Shown here piece by piece: positions 1-10,590 of a stretch of DNA of 64,000 nucleotides. The notes under the pieces were generated by a model. That model saw only the letters and a list, made by a program, of their open reading frames with translations, did not search any database and was not told the DNA's origin. This stretch comes from Heloderma charlesbogerti (taxonomy: Eukaryota; Chordata; Lepidosauria; Squamata; Helodermatidae). Numbering within the stretch: position 1 is the first letter of the stretch; every line of letters begins with the position of its first letter. Both the position numbers and the translations under genes were made by a program. The stretch is from assembly GCA_026122225.1 (NCBI GenBank), contig JANEZZ010002877.1:2046001-2110000 (forward strand), written 5' to 3'.

Positions 1-149
1 GCCTTCTCAGTGTTTCCAAGAAATCTGGCAGTTCATATATCTGCTTTGTATCACCATCTGGGTGATACAAATGAAGTGCAGTCATGTGAATGAGTCTAGA
101 ATTGATCATAGGACTTCAGGCTTTTAGTCAGGGGGGACACATCATGATA

Positions 150-330
150 AAAACCCAAGAAGAGCCCTGCTGGATCAGACCACGAGTCCATCTAGCCCAG
201 CATTCTGTTCACACAGTGGCCAACCAGCTATTGACCAGGAAACCACAAGCAGGACACCCTCCCACCCATGTTCCCCAGCAATGTTCCCTTTTAAAGCCAT
301 CCAAATTGGTGGCCATCACTACATGATGTT
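150..330 (-). mobile_element. CR1 LINE 3'-terminal fragment
   Basis: Read on the minus strand this is the 3' end of an amniote CR1 non-LTR retrotransposon. On the plus strand it shows the typical antisense pattern: an 'agagccctgctggatcag' core, then a 'tccagcattctgttcacac'-like stretch, then 'aaagccatccaaattggtgg'. The same core recurs near 4919, 43083, 47560 and 51890. It is heavily truncated and has no coding potential. The identification rests on recognising the family's common 3' end, not on a search. Confidence 0.75.
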
Positions 331-899
331 TTGAGCCATGTATCCTAGACCTCAAATTCTATATATTAAATAGTCACCACATACAAAATGAGAAGCTCAG
401 CCCTGGGAAGCGATCTTCCAAAGGTTGTACATGAGATTGCTGGAGATGTGTGCTACCAGCTCCTCAGTTATTTTCAAGAAGCTGAAGGGTCTTACCTTTC
501 AGTGGTAGAGAATGGTTATGTATGTAGAATTATGTACAGAATTCTTAATGGTGTACATAGCAGATCAGTGTCTTGGTTCTTGTGAAGTTGCTGGACCAAC
601 CTATGTTTGCCAGGAAAACTTGTGATGATGCTTTAAAATATATGGAGGGAGATAAGAGGGAGAGCTGGGCCATTTCACCAGCCCTGCTGAAGACCTCCCC
701 TATGAAGGCTCCTCCTCCAACTCTCACCAGCAGCAGCAGCCATTCCTGCAGGCTGAGTTGAGGGGGATGAGACTAGAAAGCAGGCCCATTCCACCAGCTC
801 TGCTGAAAGACTATTAAAGTTTCCCTCTTCCCTCCCTATTCCTTTTACCTTGTGCGTCATGTCTTTCAAAGTCTGTGGTTGAGAGCTGTCTTCTTTTAT
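331..899. other. Unassigned non-coding stretch
   Basis: No supported gene. A phrase close to 'ccaccagctctgctgaaaga' occurs twice (near 675 and 790), suggesting a short local duplication or a LINE 3' UTR leading into the tail at 900. Short open frames on both strands show no recognisable protein signature. Confidence 0.4.
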
Positions 900-972
900 T
901 GATTATTTTTAAGTCGCTCTGGGAGGCCTTTTGGCTAAGAAGTGGGATATAAATACTCTAAATAAATAAATG
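900..972 (+). mobile_element. LINE/SINE 3' tail with (AAATA)n
   Basis: The stretch reads 'gctctgggaggccttttggct', then 'gggatataaatac', then an AAATA-type tail. This is the shared 3' end of reptile SINEs and their partner LINE. Similar tails occur at 27135-27275 on the plus strand and at 51298-51400 on the minus strand. Element start is not defined. Confidence 0.5.
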
Positions 973-1690
973 CAGCATGGAAAGCCCTTGATGACTCCTG
1001 TGATATATGACTAGATTACATACGTGTATTTATTTATTAGGAATTGGTGTATGGCTAGCTTTTTCTTCTTCTTTTCATTTTTTTTGAACTCTATCCATAA
1101 TAAGTACAAAATCTATTATGGGTGGAGGATTATTATTATTTCATTAAGTCAGAATTATTCCTCCAAGTCTAATTGCTGGACTGGCATGTCTACCCCATTT
1201 AAGTCAGTGAGCATAAGTCAGCAGAAGTTGTTTGCAATCCAACCCCATTGAAATCAATGAGATTCAAATTGTGATTAGTTCCAATTCTACTGCTTTATCT
1301 TTTGTGGGATCAGCTGCGTTGAGCCTAGCAGGAGCTACTTTAGGTTTGCCTAAGGCCTTGGTGGGATTTTTTAAAACATTGCATTTCACAAACTCTTCCA
1401 AAGCTGTATATATCTTTAAATGGTTTAATAATCAGCCCCCTTCACCAGAGAATACTGAGAACTATCTGACTCTGCGAGGGGCGGGGCTAAGACTCTGTAA
1501 TAGTGGATTCGCATCACTCCCACCAAACTACAACTCTCAGGTTCTTTGTGGAAAGTCTAGTGGCATGAAACCAGTTTGAAGGACAGAAATGCCCTGCAGC
1601 TCATTTGAACTTCAGACCTCCATGAAGGAGGTGGATTGGGGAGCGGGGAGGTGGCTTTGAGAAGGCCAAAGCTCCTTTGGTTCTTTAGAT
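973..1690. other. Unassigned non-coding stretch with a MITE trace
   Basis: AT-rich sequence with no gene I can support. Around 1225-1275, 'gcaatccaaccccattgaaatcaatgag' resembles the centre of the dispersed 'GGAGTAAGTCCCATTGAA' palindromic MITE seen at 28231 and elsewhere, but it is too decayed to delimit. Confidence 0.35.
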
Positions 1691-1819
1691 CAGGGGTAGC
1701 AATAGGGTGCCCCTCAGATGTTTTGGACTCCCATAATCCCAATCCATTGGCCATGCTAGCTTGGGTGTGTGGGAACTGTAGTCCAACAGATCTGGAGGGC
1801 GCCATATTGCCTACCCCCG
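1691..1819. mobile_element. hAT-type MITE (CAGGGGTRG family) with exact 8-bp duplication
   Basis: A 129-bp non-coding palindromic element. It opens with CAGGGGTAGC and closes with the complement of CGGGGGTAGGCA. An identical 8-bp target duplication, ctttagat, flanks it at 1683-1690 and 1820-1827. The interior carries 'ccctcagatgttttggactc' and its near-complement 'gtccaacagatctggaggg', the usual arms of this family. The 8-bp duplication and CAGGG terminus fit the hAT superfamily (terminus consensus YARNG). No transposase is encoded. Other copies are at 9724, 36426 and 51693. Confidence 0.85.
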
Positions 1820-2021
1820 CTTTAGATCTTTGCCAAAATATCCAGGACTGGAGCATAAGGGTCCTAGCCATAGTTTCTGTATCCTGGTTCCTGAGGTTCT
1901 TAATAATCTGAAGAAATAGCTACATGCAGTGGGGAGTTCCCAAGTGCCCCCAAATTCTGGGATCTGAGCCCTCTTTGGATGTTATGTGCCTAATGTGATG
2001 AGGGGGAGAGTGTACTGGCTC

Positions 2022-2290
2022 CTTCACACATCACCAGGCTCATCCCCACCACCCTCTGCGTGATGGGAAGGTGAACTTCTGCAGCAGGGAAACTTCTCTA
2101 CTCGTGGAGAGTCCCCTTACAATTTAGAACCCTGATCTTCCCAGGTTCTAAATTGCTTGGGGAGCCTCCACAAATACGGAAGTCTCCATGCTGCAGAAGT
2201 TCACCTTTCCAACATGTGGAAGTCAGTGGGGTGGGATCAACAGGCTTGTCCCCATTCTTCCCCTCACAGGATCGTAATCTGAGGAAGTGG
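2022..2290. mobile_element. Fold-back MITE, about 270 bp
   Basis: An imperfect palindrome centred near 2140. Left-arm 'ggtgaacttctgcagcaggg' and 'acaatttagaaccctg' are matched in inverted order by 'caggttctaaattgc' and 'catgctgcagaagttcacc'. A diverged relative lies at 45130-45510. No coding sequence; termini and target duplication are not resolved. Confidence 0.6.
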
Positions 2291-2689
2291 GCGAATGCCG
2301 AAACTGTGTTTGCAAAATGCGGTGAAAATTTGAAATGCATGGTTGATAAGGTCGCTAAACTTGTGCTATTGCACAGTGACTCTCTGCTGTATTTGCATAG
2401 AAATGTACTATTCTGCTTGTTCTGGTCAGCTAAAATAGCCTGGGTGAGTCCATGGAGGTGCCCTTTTTCTCCCAATCATAGGGGTAGGGTAGCATGGGAG
2501 GAGGTAGGGGCTAGTCATCAGCTGAAGTGTCAGGTTAGAAGAACTGACACTCCTCTTATGATACGTGGTTCCTCTTCTCCCCCCGCCCCCCTTGTGAAGT
2601 CTCTGAAGGAAAAGAACATAGACTGGGGCCATAGAAATGCCTAATCTATTGATGAGTTAAGTTTGTTAGGCCAATAAGGGAGCAATGCT

Positions 2690-3072
2690 GTGTTCCCTAG
2701 ACAGCTTCTGAGAGGCTACAGGATTGTTTGGAGCCCCCCTCCGAAGCTGGAGACAGCACCCCACGTGGAAAGAACTGTGCTGACTGCTCTCTGTGGTCAG
2801 AAAAGCAGCCTTGGAGAGGGGGAAAGGGGATGTTTCAGTGGGCGGGGAGGAGACTGGAGAGGCCAGGATACAAGCTATCCTGAGGCTTCTTGAGCCTCCT
2901 TCCATCTTCCTCTGAAGCACCCCAGCTAGATGGGCAAGGAAAAGCCCATCTAGAGAACAATGCAGAATGGGAGGACAGGGAGGCAAAGATCACCTCCTCC
3001 ACTCCTCCTGCCCTGCACAGGATGATCATAAGCCTCCGAGTCTGGGGGCTTACGATCAGCAAGGTGCCCTAA
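2690..3072. mobile_element. MITE-like repeat related to 7691-8110
   Basis: The right half ('cctgccctgcacaggatgat', then 'cctccgagtctgggggc') matches in layout and words the right half of 7691-8110 ('cctgccccgcattggatagt', 'cctccgagtttgggggt'). The centre has a local hairpin, gatgggc...gcccatc, near 2928-2952. Non-coding; boundaries approximate. Confidence 0.5.
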
Positions 3073-3347
3073 GCTGAGGAGGCTGGAGACGGGGGTGGGG
3101 TGGGGTGAAGTGGATGTTGACAGAGAGAGATGAATGCTTTATCAATCCGTTACACATGACATCTTGGTGACTGGAGAGGTTTCTCCACTGACATCTACTT
3201 CTGTTTGCTTGCAACTACATACCTATACTCTGGGTTATCTGAGTTATTTCTATTTTGCTTTTGGTTTATTTCATCCTTGGTTTATTTTATCCATTGTAAT
3301 TTCCTTCAGTTAACTGTTCTTCTTCACATATATCTTAAACGAAACTC

Positions 3348-3735
3348 AATAAATGTATTTATTTATATAATAGATTTATATACCACTTAAGCAGTTTACA
3401 AGGAGTTTAAAAGACATTATGATATACATTAAAATGCATAATAATTGCGAAAACATTGATATAAACATTGATAAAAACATTGAAACCAATACCCACAACA
3501 CCATAATTAACAAACAAACTGGGCAGCATACTCAGGGAAGGCCTGGGTAAAGAGATGAGTCTTGAATTGGCACCTAAAGTGCTCTGCAGTTAGTGCCCCC
3601 CAAATACTGGGGGGGAGGGCATTCCATAAGGTGGGTGCCACCACAGAGAAGGCCCACTTCTGGTTTGCTGCAAGATGGCAATCTGCAGCTCATGGTACAA
3701 CCAGAAAGGCCTCCTCCGATGATCTTAGAGATTGC
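3348..3735 (-). mobile_element. L2-like LINE 3'-end fragment
   Basis: On the minus strand this encodes the decayed C-terminal end of an L2/CR1-group ORF2 ('GRRRAFSVVAPTLWNSLP'-like block, read from about 3660 down to 3590). A 3' UTR and an (ATAAA)-type tail follow at 3348-3360. It has the same layout as the better copies at 23722-25396 and 38467-39135. Frameshifted and not functional. Confidence 0.65.
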
Positions 3736-4918
3736 ACAGGAATACTTGCGGGATACTATCTACCTATCATCTATAAAACAAGTATAGCTAGGAAGTCAAC
3801 AGGCATCAGTTTATGCAGGTACAATACCATCTGTAAACATAAGAGTATACAGTCTTCTGCTTTTATTTTCTGAGTGAGACCTGTGTTAACATCACTCAAG
3901 GCTTTATGCTATTACTTTTTCTTTTAGTTAGTTTCATGCCTGTAATGTTAAGGTGCTGACAGGAGCTACAGTTTAAACTGGTTCAAATTTGAATTTAACT
4001 TATGATTTTCATCAGGGAAAAAAGACTAAACAGTTTAAACTGATTAAATTTTCTTAAAGGGGAAGCGAAATATAATGAAAGCCAGTTGTGGCTATAAAAA
4101 AAGGATGAAAAGAAGAAAATTGAATATCTAGACATTAGTGACTAACCAGTCTGTGTGTGATGAATTCCTTTCTCATGAAACAAAGAGTTAAAACAATTTC
4201 CGTTTCTCACAGGCTTCCACAAGGTAGTTTCAGTTTTCTAATTGTTAGAGGAAGTATAGGGTTTTCCCCCCTTCTCTATAGAGTGCCTGATTAATAAACG
4301 TGTAAATCAGGAATGTCTTTTCAAGTTTCAAGTGGGAGCAGGGGAGAGATTTCGGTGGTGGGGAGAGCAAGATTCACATGGAGGGTCAAAGGTCCACTCT
4401 TGGATGTATTCAAGTTTAAATTCCAACAACACAATAAAAACCCTCAGTGCATTTTAAGAGCATTAGTTGGGATTATTGTTTTAAAATCCCACAATAACCA
4501 AAATATAAGAGCTCATGATGAAAAGTCACATATGATCTGAAACATAGGACACTGAGGAGAGAACTGTCAAGTTTCAAGTATGTGTGTGTGTGTGTGAGCG
4601 TGATTTCAGTGAGGAAAAAAGGCAAGATTTACATGGAAGGTCAAACCGTCAGTTTGTCTGCTGTTAAGTGGGTGTTGGAGCTCAGATCCCACCTCTACTT
4701 TGTATTTAGCTTCTTGGACAAGATACTTTTCATTTAGCCCCACCACTTTGCTTTCTAGGAAATTTGTGTTTTGTGACTGGCCACACCTACCAGGGCAGCC
4801 ATTTTGGGAAGGGCTGAGTTCCCCATGGAAGCCATTTTTTGAGACTGCCCATGACACTCCCTCAAAATTCCAAATGTTCCTACCAGCCTCAAAAGTTTGG
4901 GGACCCCTTTTGTAATCC
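3736..4918. other. Unassigned non-coding stretch
   Basis: AT-rich sequence without a recognised gene. It has a short (TG)n run at about 4580-4595. Two parts share 'gtcaagtttcaagt' and 'aagattyacatggagggtcaaa' wording (4319-4395 and 4566-4650), so an old local duplication is likely. Confidence 0.4.
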
Positions 4919-5290
4919 ATGAACATAAGACGTGCCTGCTGGATCAGGTCAGATTAGTCCAATTAGTCTATCACTTTACCTCAAACAAGGGGCAGCATCA
5001 TCCAAAAATGCATGATCAAGATCATGGTCATCATTTGTTGTTTACCCTCAGCACCTGATACCCAAGGTATGCAATCACTAAATATGAAGTGTGTATATTA
5101 TGTTGTCATCATAGCTATGAACCCTTCCTAACATCTAGTCTCCTTGAATTTGTCTAATTCCCTTTTAAAGCCAACAGAAATCAGGCATTACAATTACCAC
5201 AAGGATACTGCCAATAAAACCACCCTCATGTTGAATTCTCTACCTTCACTCTTGGTGTAATGTTTAGCCACTAGCCTTTTGGAGGACGGC
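4919..5290 (-). mobile_element. CR1 LINE 3' fragment
   Basis: The plus strand reads 'gaacataagacgtgcctgctggatcaggtc' and later 'cttgaatttgtctaattcccttttaaagcc', both standard antisense CR1 3'-end phrases in squamates. Stops and indels throughout. Runs up to about 225 bp before the hAT-type element at 5515. Confidence 0.75.
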
Positions 5291-5514
5291 CATGATGATG
5301 TAAGTATCCCTGCCCCACCACTGGCTGCCAGGGATGAGGAAAGGGGGAGGATATGCCCAATCTGATCATTACCTTCCCCAGGATAAGAGCTACTAAAAAA
5401 ATATAACATGTTGAGCTTCTCAGTGGCATCCATGTGGTGAATGTAACATGCCCTCTTTCCATAAGCTAGCAGCCAAGACTACATCCTATGCCAATTCGAT
5501 AAAGTAGTCATGTG

Positions 5515-6447
5515 TAGGGATGTCGGAGAATTTCTCCACGAATCTCTGGGGGGCCGAATGCCAACGCATTCAGCCCCCCGAAATTGGTGGAAAAACGGTC
5601 CGCCCCCCCGCCCCCCCCCCCGGGATGGGACTTACCTTCGGCAAATGTCCCTCGGAGCGGCGGCTCCCAGCAGCGTTGCGGCAGCGTTGCGGCGGTGGCC
5701 GGTCTTCCGACCGGCTGCCTCCGCCGCCATTTCCAAGTGAAAACAAAAACAAAAACCCAACAAACGTGATAGGCTATGTAAAGATTTACGTAGCCTATCA
5801 CGGCTAGATTTTCAAAAAACACCGTGATAGGCTACGTAAATCCTTACATAGCCTATCACGGCTGACTTTGGGGGAAAAAAAAAAAAAGCGCGTAAGCAAA
5901 TGGCGGCGCCCATGGGTGCCACCATTTGCATTCCTTATTTGGGCACGGGTAGTCTACGTAAAGATTTACGTAGACTACGGTGAAAATAAGGGCAATGCAA
6001 AGAGCGTAGATGGGTAGTCTACGTAAATCTTTACGTAGACTACCCATGCCAAAATAAGGAACGCAAATGGCGGCGCCCATGGGCACCGCCATTTGCGTAC
6101 GTGCTTCTTTTTTTTTTTTCAAAGTCAGCCGTGATAGGCTACATAAAGATTTACGTAGCCTATCACGGTGTTTTTTGAAAATCTAGCCGTGATAGGCTAC
6201 GTAAATCTTTACGTAGCCTATCATGTTTTTTTTTACTTTACTTTTTTCTTTCGTGGCTGGAGAGGCGAGGCGCTCCCCCCCGGCCAGAATTTCGGCGGGG
6301 AGGGATGGGGCGCCTCCCCCCCGGCCAGAATTTCGGCGGGGAGGGACGGTACGCCTCCCCACCCACCAAGAATTTTGGGGGGAGAAACGGAGCGCCTCCC
6401 CCCGAAAAAAGCTGCGGGACCAGGTAAGGGACTTTCGTCCATCCCTA
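5515..6447. mobile_element. Nested-palindrome hAT-type element, copy 1 (TAGGGATG family)
   Basis: A 933-bp non-coding element. It begins TAGGGATGTCGGAGAA and ends with the complement of TAGGGATGGACGAAAG. Flanking 8-bp duplications are gtcatgtg (5507-5514) and gtcatgcg (6448-6455), differing by one CpG-type transition. Inside are: a GC-rich terminal hairpin (5548-5579); a GC-rich block with a short inverted repeat at 5695-5720; a 461-bp fold-back core (5765-6225); and a right block with three near-repeats of a GCGCCTCCCCCC motif (about 6268-6405). Terminus and duplication length fit hAT. No transposase frame exists. Two further copies are at 21057 and 36713. Confidence 0.85.
5765..6225. repeat. 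Core of nested palindromes in copy 1
   Basis: Eight modules, each a palindrome, are themselves arranged as one large inverted repeat centred near 5996. Module A (CGTGATAGGCTACGT...ACGTAGCCTATCACG) is at 5765-5802, 5823-5860, 6130-6167 and 6188-6225. Module B (GCAAATGGCGGC...GCCGCCATTTGC) is at 5896-5939 and 6063-6096. Module C (GTAGTCTACGTAAA...) is at 5949-5978 and 6012-6045. Order is A A B C | C B A A. The spacers are mirrored too, including the A-runs and 'ttccttatttt'. The structure is directly visible in the sequence; any function is unknown. Confidence 0.9.
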
Positions 6448-6507
6448 GTCATGCGTTGTACTTCTGAAACATATGGTCAACCATTTTGTGTGGGGTGGTG
6501 AAGGTGG

Positions 6508-6568
6508 TTAGAGTATTGAACTAGCATCTGGGAGAGCAGGGTTTTGTTCCCTACTCAGCCATTTCTGG
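6508..6568 (+). mobile_element. tRNA-derived SINE head fragment
   Basis: Contains 'ggtggttagagtattgaacta' followed by 'gcagggttttgttcc' and 'ctcagcc'. This is the order of the A box, B-box region and 'actcagccat' phrase of squamate tRNA-derived SINEs. Only the head survives; an L2 3' end follows immediately. Confidence 0.5.
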
Positions 6569-6570
6569 CC

Positions 6571-7000
6571 TGCTTGCACTGGCTGCCTATATGCTTCCAA
6601 GCCCAGTTCAAAGTGCTGGTTTTGACCTACATGGCTCAGGACCACAGTACCTGATGGAATGCCTCTCCTGGCATGAACTGACCCGTACATTATACTCTGC
6701 ATCTAAGGCCCTCCTCCAGGAGCCTTCTCTGAGGGAGGCTTGGAGGGCGGCAACAAGGGATAGGGCCTTCTCAGTGGCGTCTCCCCATTTATGGAATAAT
6801 CTCCCTGATGAGGCCCACATGGCACCAACATTGTCATTTTTATGGCAACAAGTTAGAACTGCCCTCTTCTCTCAGGCATTTGGCAGCGTGTAATGAGTCT
6901 CTTGATTGTCTCTGGCTGATTGTTTTGGTTTTAGATATATGTTGTTGTGTGTGTTATTTGTTCTATGTTATTAACATGAATGGTTTTATATAATGTATTT
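6571..7000 (+). pseudogene. L2-like LINE 3' end (ORF2 C-terminus and 3' UTR)
   Basis: Starts in the 'ALHWLPIC(F/R)QAQFKVLVLTY'-type block and runs to a readable C-terminal piece at 6591-6893. That piece holds 'RDRAFSVASPHLWNNLPDE' and ends 'ALFSQAFGSV', matching the end of the intact ORF at 23864-25399. One frame change lies near the start. A T-rich 3' UTR follows. It is 5'-truncated, which is normal for LINE insertions, and cannot encode an active protein. Confidence 0.75.
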
Positions 7001-7015
7001 TAATTTTTTTTACTT

Positions 7016-7057
7016 TTGTCCAACACATCTGGAGGGCACCAGGTTGAAGAAGGCTGA
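7016..7057. mobile_element. Right half of a CAGCCTTCC-type MITE
   Basis: The sequence 'gtccaacacatctggaggg', then 'caccaggttgaagaaggctg', is the right arm of the palindromic MITE seen complete at 27559-27702 and 39931-40066. The left arm is missing. Confidence 0.6.
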
Positions 7058-7161
7058 ACTAAATTATCAGGATCAGAATATACATAAATATATAACCCCT
7101 GAGGAAACTTTACAATACATCCTGGGCAGAATCCAAAGAATGGTGACACCTATTCTGTGGC

Positions 7162-7250
7162 AGGGTGGCCATGTGTCTTACTTTACAGAGGACTGTCTTC
7201 TATTTGAAGGGCTCCAGAGGGCAGTCCTCTATTTGACGGAAACTGGGGGG
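7162..7250 (+). mobile_element. TAGGGTGGCCA-family element, left end only
   Basis: Reads 'agggtggccatgtgtc', then 'actttacagaggactgtc', then 'tatttgaagggct', as in the left end of the complete copy at 56198-56551. A second partial copy of 'cagtcctctatttgac' follows, and the right terminus is absent. Confidence 0.7.
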
Positions 7251-7690
7251 GGGGGCTCAAAAGCCATGGGAGAGGATTCAGCTGTTCAAAGAGAAAACAC
7301 GCAAAAACACACAACAGGGGTTTCCACAAGCTCATTATGTGAGCATAAGCAACTCTTTGGAACCCTCCCCCTAACTGTAAATAAATATATTTGCCATACT
7401 TTCACATGAAAACATGAACAACTCTGGGCTTTTAATTCCAATTGCATCTCCACTGCTTGCTACCCACTTTCAAGTGTAATCATTTTGTTATCTATTTAAT
7501 AAGGTATATAACCCAACACAACATTTCTGCTTCTTGCTGGTGGCATCATAGTCAAAGAGATTGAAATTTAATTTTATTTGTTATCCATGTCTTTGCCTGC
7601 AAATCAAATTATAGGGTAGTTTTTCATATTTAATATTGATTTAAACTTTTGTTTGTATTCAATTGGATTACAAATTCTGCTTTGCAAACT

Positions 7691-8110
7691 AAGGGTGCAG
7701 TCCTATGGCTGCTAGACAGTGTCTCAACAGCCATAGGATTTTTTGGTTTATGGGAACCGAGCTCAGTTCCCAGAAATCCAACTCCCCTCCCCTTCCCCCA
7801 CTGCCTTGTAGGAGATTCGTTTCTGGCTTCATGCTCGGAAGAGCAGCATGGAGCAGCCAAAAACAGGGCGTTCTTGGGGGCAGGGAGGGGAAAGGACTGC
7901 AGAAATATTGGTACGACACTTCCGTCCGACCTCCCCGCCCTGCTCCAAGGTGCTCCAGTTAGACAGACGAAATCCATCGTCTAGCCGCAAATGCAGGGTG
8001 GCCAGAGTGCAGAGGAGAGGTTCCCCTCCACACTCTGCCTGCCCCGCATTGGATAGTTGGTCACCTCCGAGTTTGGGGGTGGCTGACTATCCTTGTACGA
8101 TTGCAACCTA
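7691..8110. mobile_element. MITE with inverted ends AAGGGTGCAGTC / GATTGCAACCTA
   Basis: A 420-bp non-coding element whose ends are inverted matches (AGGGTGCAGTC against AGGTTGCAATC). It has a strong internal hairpin, tcctatggctg...cagccatagga, at about 7701-7738. Long open frames on both strands here reflect GC-rich palindromic sequence, not a gene. A clear target duplication was not found. Related copies: 2690-3072 and probably 17457-17830. Confidence 0.6.
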
Positions 8111-8277
8111 AATACTATATCTAGTTTAGTCTGTTTAGCAAGAAATAGTTTGAAGCATTTTGTTGATTTTAAAGTTGCATAAGAATCTGGCATTCTTAGG
8201 AATCTTGAAATATGCATGTTTTATATACTATTTTTAAAAGTTTTTAAATCATAATCATTATTTGTTCTTACAGTAAA

Positions 8278-8365
8278 ATATGCATAAACCTACTTTGAAG
8301 TAGGTTCCACTGAGCTACCTAGGATTTACGCCCAGATATTGTAAGAATGTATAGGATTAGAGCCT
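8278..8365. mobile_element. Dispersed palindromic MITE (GGAGTAAGTCCCATTGAA type), degraded
   Basis: The phrases 'aagtaggttccactgagc' and 'tgtataggattag' match the pattern 'TTCCACTGAA...TATAGGATTG' also present at 28231, 39771, 44730 and 48970. These short palindromic pieces end in GCAATCCTAT or its complement. Confidence 0.5.
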
Positions 8366-8679
8366 CATTCTTTTATTACTGTCATCTTAATCTCAGGAAA
8401 CTGCCATAAATAGGCTACATGGACCCATAAACCACACAGAGCAGAATAACATGGTAAAGATCCTCCCCATTCAATGGTGATGTGTAGTCAAAAATTCCCA
8501 TAGGACCTGCTTACCAGAAATTATACAAGCCTTTATACAAGTCCAACATATCACATTTGACTTCAGAAGACGAAATTTCTAAAACAAATGAGGGAATTGG
8601 TAAAATTCCTTCCTTGACTGACCAGCCACAGTTTTTATTGGTATTCTCTTTAAAAAGCAAACAAAAAAGCCTATTAATA

Positions 8680-8786
8680 TGCTGTTTTATTCTTTTTATC
8701 TTTTATTGTATAGTGTGCTCTGGAATCTGTTTAGATATGGAGCAGTATATAAATGTTGAAAATAAATAAAATAATAAATAAAAAAG
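8680..8786 (+). mobile_element. L2-like LINE 3' tail
   Basis: Reads 'ctctggaatctgtttagata', then 'tggagcagtatataaatg', then an (AAATA)n tail. The same sequence ends the L2 copy at 14556-15022 ('caaaatctgttttagatatg', 'gagcggtag'). Only the 3' UTR end remains. Confidence 0.6.
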
Positions 8787-8794
8787 GAAGTTGA

Positions 8795-10112
8795 AAGGGA
8801 ACACTTGGTGGGTATTCAAATGCTCCAGAACACTTGGTGGGTATTCAAAACCACAATAATAGGAGCTCAGCTAGAATGTATAGCACAAGTCAGGAAAGGT
8901 AGCACCAAGTCCAAGAGGACACAAGTGTGGTTAATGAGCAGGGTCAAGGAAGCTATTAGAGAAAAGAAGGTTTCTTTCAGAAAATGGAAGTCTTGCCCAA
9001 ATGAGGAGAACAAAAAAGAGCACAAACTTTGGTGAAACGAAATGAAAGCAGACAATAAGGGATGCAAAAAGGGAATTTGAGGAGCACATTGTTAAAAAAA
9101 ATGACCAATTAAAACAATTCTTTAAATGCATCAGAAACAAGGAACTGGCTGGAAAGCCAGTTGGACCATTGGACGACAAAGGACTAACAAGTATGCTAAA
9201 GCTGAAAAAGAAAAATGCAAAGAGCTGAATGAATTTGTTGCATCTGTCTTCAATGTGGAAGATGAACTGGCATTTTCAAGAAGGGTGTTTGAAAAACGAA
9301 GGCAAATAGTGGTGACAGGAGGTGACACTCCAGACCTTACTGACAAATTAAAAGTTAACAAATTACAAGATCCAGACAGCATCCCTGTGAGAATTCTTAA
9401 AGAACTCAAATGTGAAATTATTGAGCTTCTTACCAAAATATGTCACTAAGATCAGCCTCCTTACCTGGACAGTGTCCAACGTAACAACATTTTTTTAAAA
9501 AAAGGATCTGCAGGTATTCAGGAGTTTACAGGCGGGTTAGCTTAATGTCTGTTCTGGGTGGAAAGCATTATTAAAGTTAAAATTATCAAGCATATAGATA
9601 GAAGTCCAAGTCTTGCTGAAGAAGAATCAACATAGCTTCAATAAAAGTAAGTCCTGTCTCACTAACCTTTTAGAGTTATTTAAGACTGTCAACAAGCATG
9701 TAGATAGGAATGATCCAGTAGACCAGGGGTGGCCAATGGTTAGGGAGTATGTGAATTGTAGTCCAAAACATCTGGAAGACACCAGATTGCCTGCCCCTGT
9801 AGTAGACATTATGTATTTGGACTTTCAAAAAACTTTTGGCAAAGTCCTGACCAAAGGCTCCTGATCAAACCTAGCAGTCATGGGACAAAAGGATGGTCTC
9901 GTAACTGATTAAAGAACAGGAAGGAAAGAGTAGGAATAAATGGAAAAATTTACAATGGAGAGGTGAAATTACTGAGGTCTCCCAACTATGTGAATTGGGA
10001 CCAGTGCTTTTTGTTTATAAATGATCTGGAGGTTGCATCTGGTTGGACATTGTTGGAAACAGGATACTGGATTAGATTGGTCTGATACAGCCCAATTTTT
10101 CTTACATTCTTA
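8795..10112 (+). pseudogene. CR1 LINE ORF2 pseudogene
   Basis: Decayed CR1 reverse transcriptase. Recognisable blocks in order: 'REKKVSFRKWKSCPNEENKK' (about 8958); 'ELNEFVASVFNVEDE' in the open stretch 9126-9449; 'DSIPVRILKELKCEIIELLT' before 9449; 'NQHSFNKSKSCLTNLLEL' (about 9625); and 'YLDFQKTFGKV', the RT motif A region, near 9812. It ends with 'gtctgatacagcccaatttt' and 'ttacattctta', the CR1 3' end. Most of the RT after motif A is deleted. Multiple frameshifts and stops. A MITE at 9724-9799 interrupts it. The 5' side carries a 28-bp tandem duplication ('aacacttggtgggtattca' at 8800 and 8828). Confidence 0.8.
9724..9799. mobile_element. CAGGGGTGG-family MITE inside the CR1 RT
   Basis: A 76-bp element starting CAGGGGTGGCCAA and ending TTGCCTGCCCCTG. 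It is flanked by cagtagac (9716-9723) and tagtagac (9800-9807). It splits the CR1 coding text exactly between 'DPVD' and 'IMYLDF': the target duplication repeats the codons for 'PVD'. It is an internally shortened relative of 1691-1819 and inserted after the CR1. Confidence 0.85.
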
Positions 10113-10458
10113 AGCAAATTTTGAAAAAGGGGAACACATTTCCTTTTCATAGACTTGGATTAATATGCCTTCCGCAATTATTATTTGGGGGGGGGGGGAG
10201 GATTTGTTTTTGGAGGGGTGTTTATATCCTGGCACCAAGAAGAACCCCCCACCAGATGGGAACTTTTCTCACTGCACTGCAACTGAAGAAAATCCAGTGT
10301 CTTACTGCACTGTGCCACTTTTGATGTCTAATTACAGAAACAGTCCTCACATGCAAACAAAGGTAGGGTGACCGGCAGGTGTCAAGCTGGAGGAATAGTG
10401 GACAAAAGAAAGTAACTCGGATCAGAGCACGTTCGTGATTTTCTCTGCCATTCCCCCA
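10113..10458. other. Unassigned stretch with poly-G run
   Basis: No gene recognised. A run of ten or more G residues lies at about 10188-10198. Confidence 0.35.
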
Positions 10459-10522
10459 GATAGATGATAGATAGATAGATAGATAGATAGATGATAGATA
10501 GATAGATGATAGATAGATAGAT

Positions 10523-10584
<62 letters not shown>

Positions 10585-10590
10585 TAGATA
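10459..10590. repeat. (GATA)n microsatellite
   Basis: About 130 bp of GATA units interrupted by several 'gatgata' steps and ending in (GACA)3. GATA/GACA arrays are common in reptile genomes and are usually polymorphic. Confidence 0.95.

Noticed and set aside
5765..6225. CRISPR-like array of palindromic repeats
   Set aside because: The repeats are palindromes in mirrored order with mirrored spacers, lie inside a transposon with 8-bp target duplications, and the rest of the window is vertebrate repeat sequence.
7630..8111. Overlapping 70-115-codon frames on both strands
   Set aside because: They fall in a GC-rich MITE with inverted ends; no domain is recognisable and all frames are similarly open.
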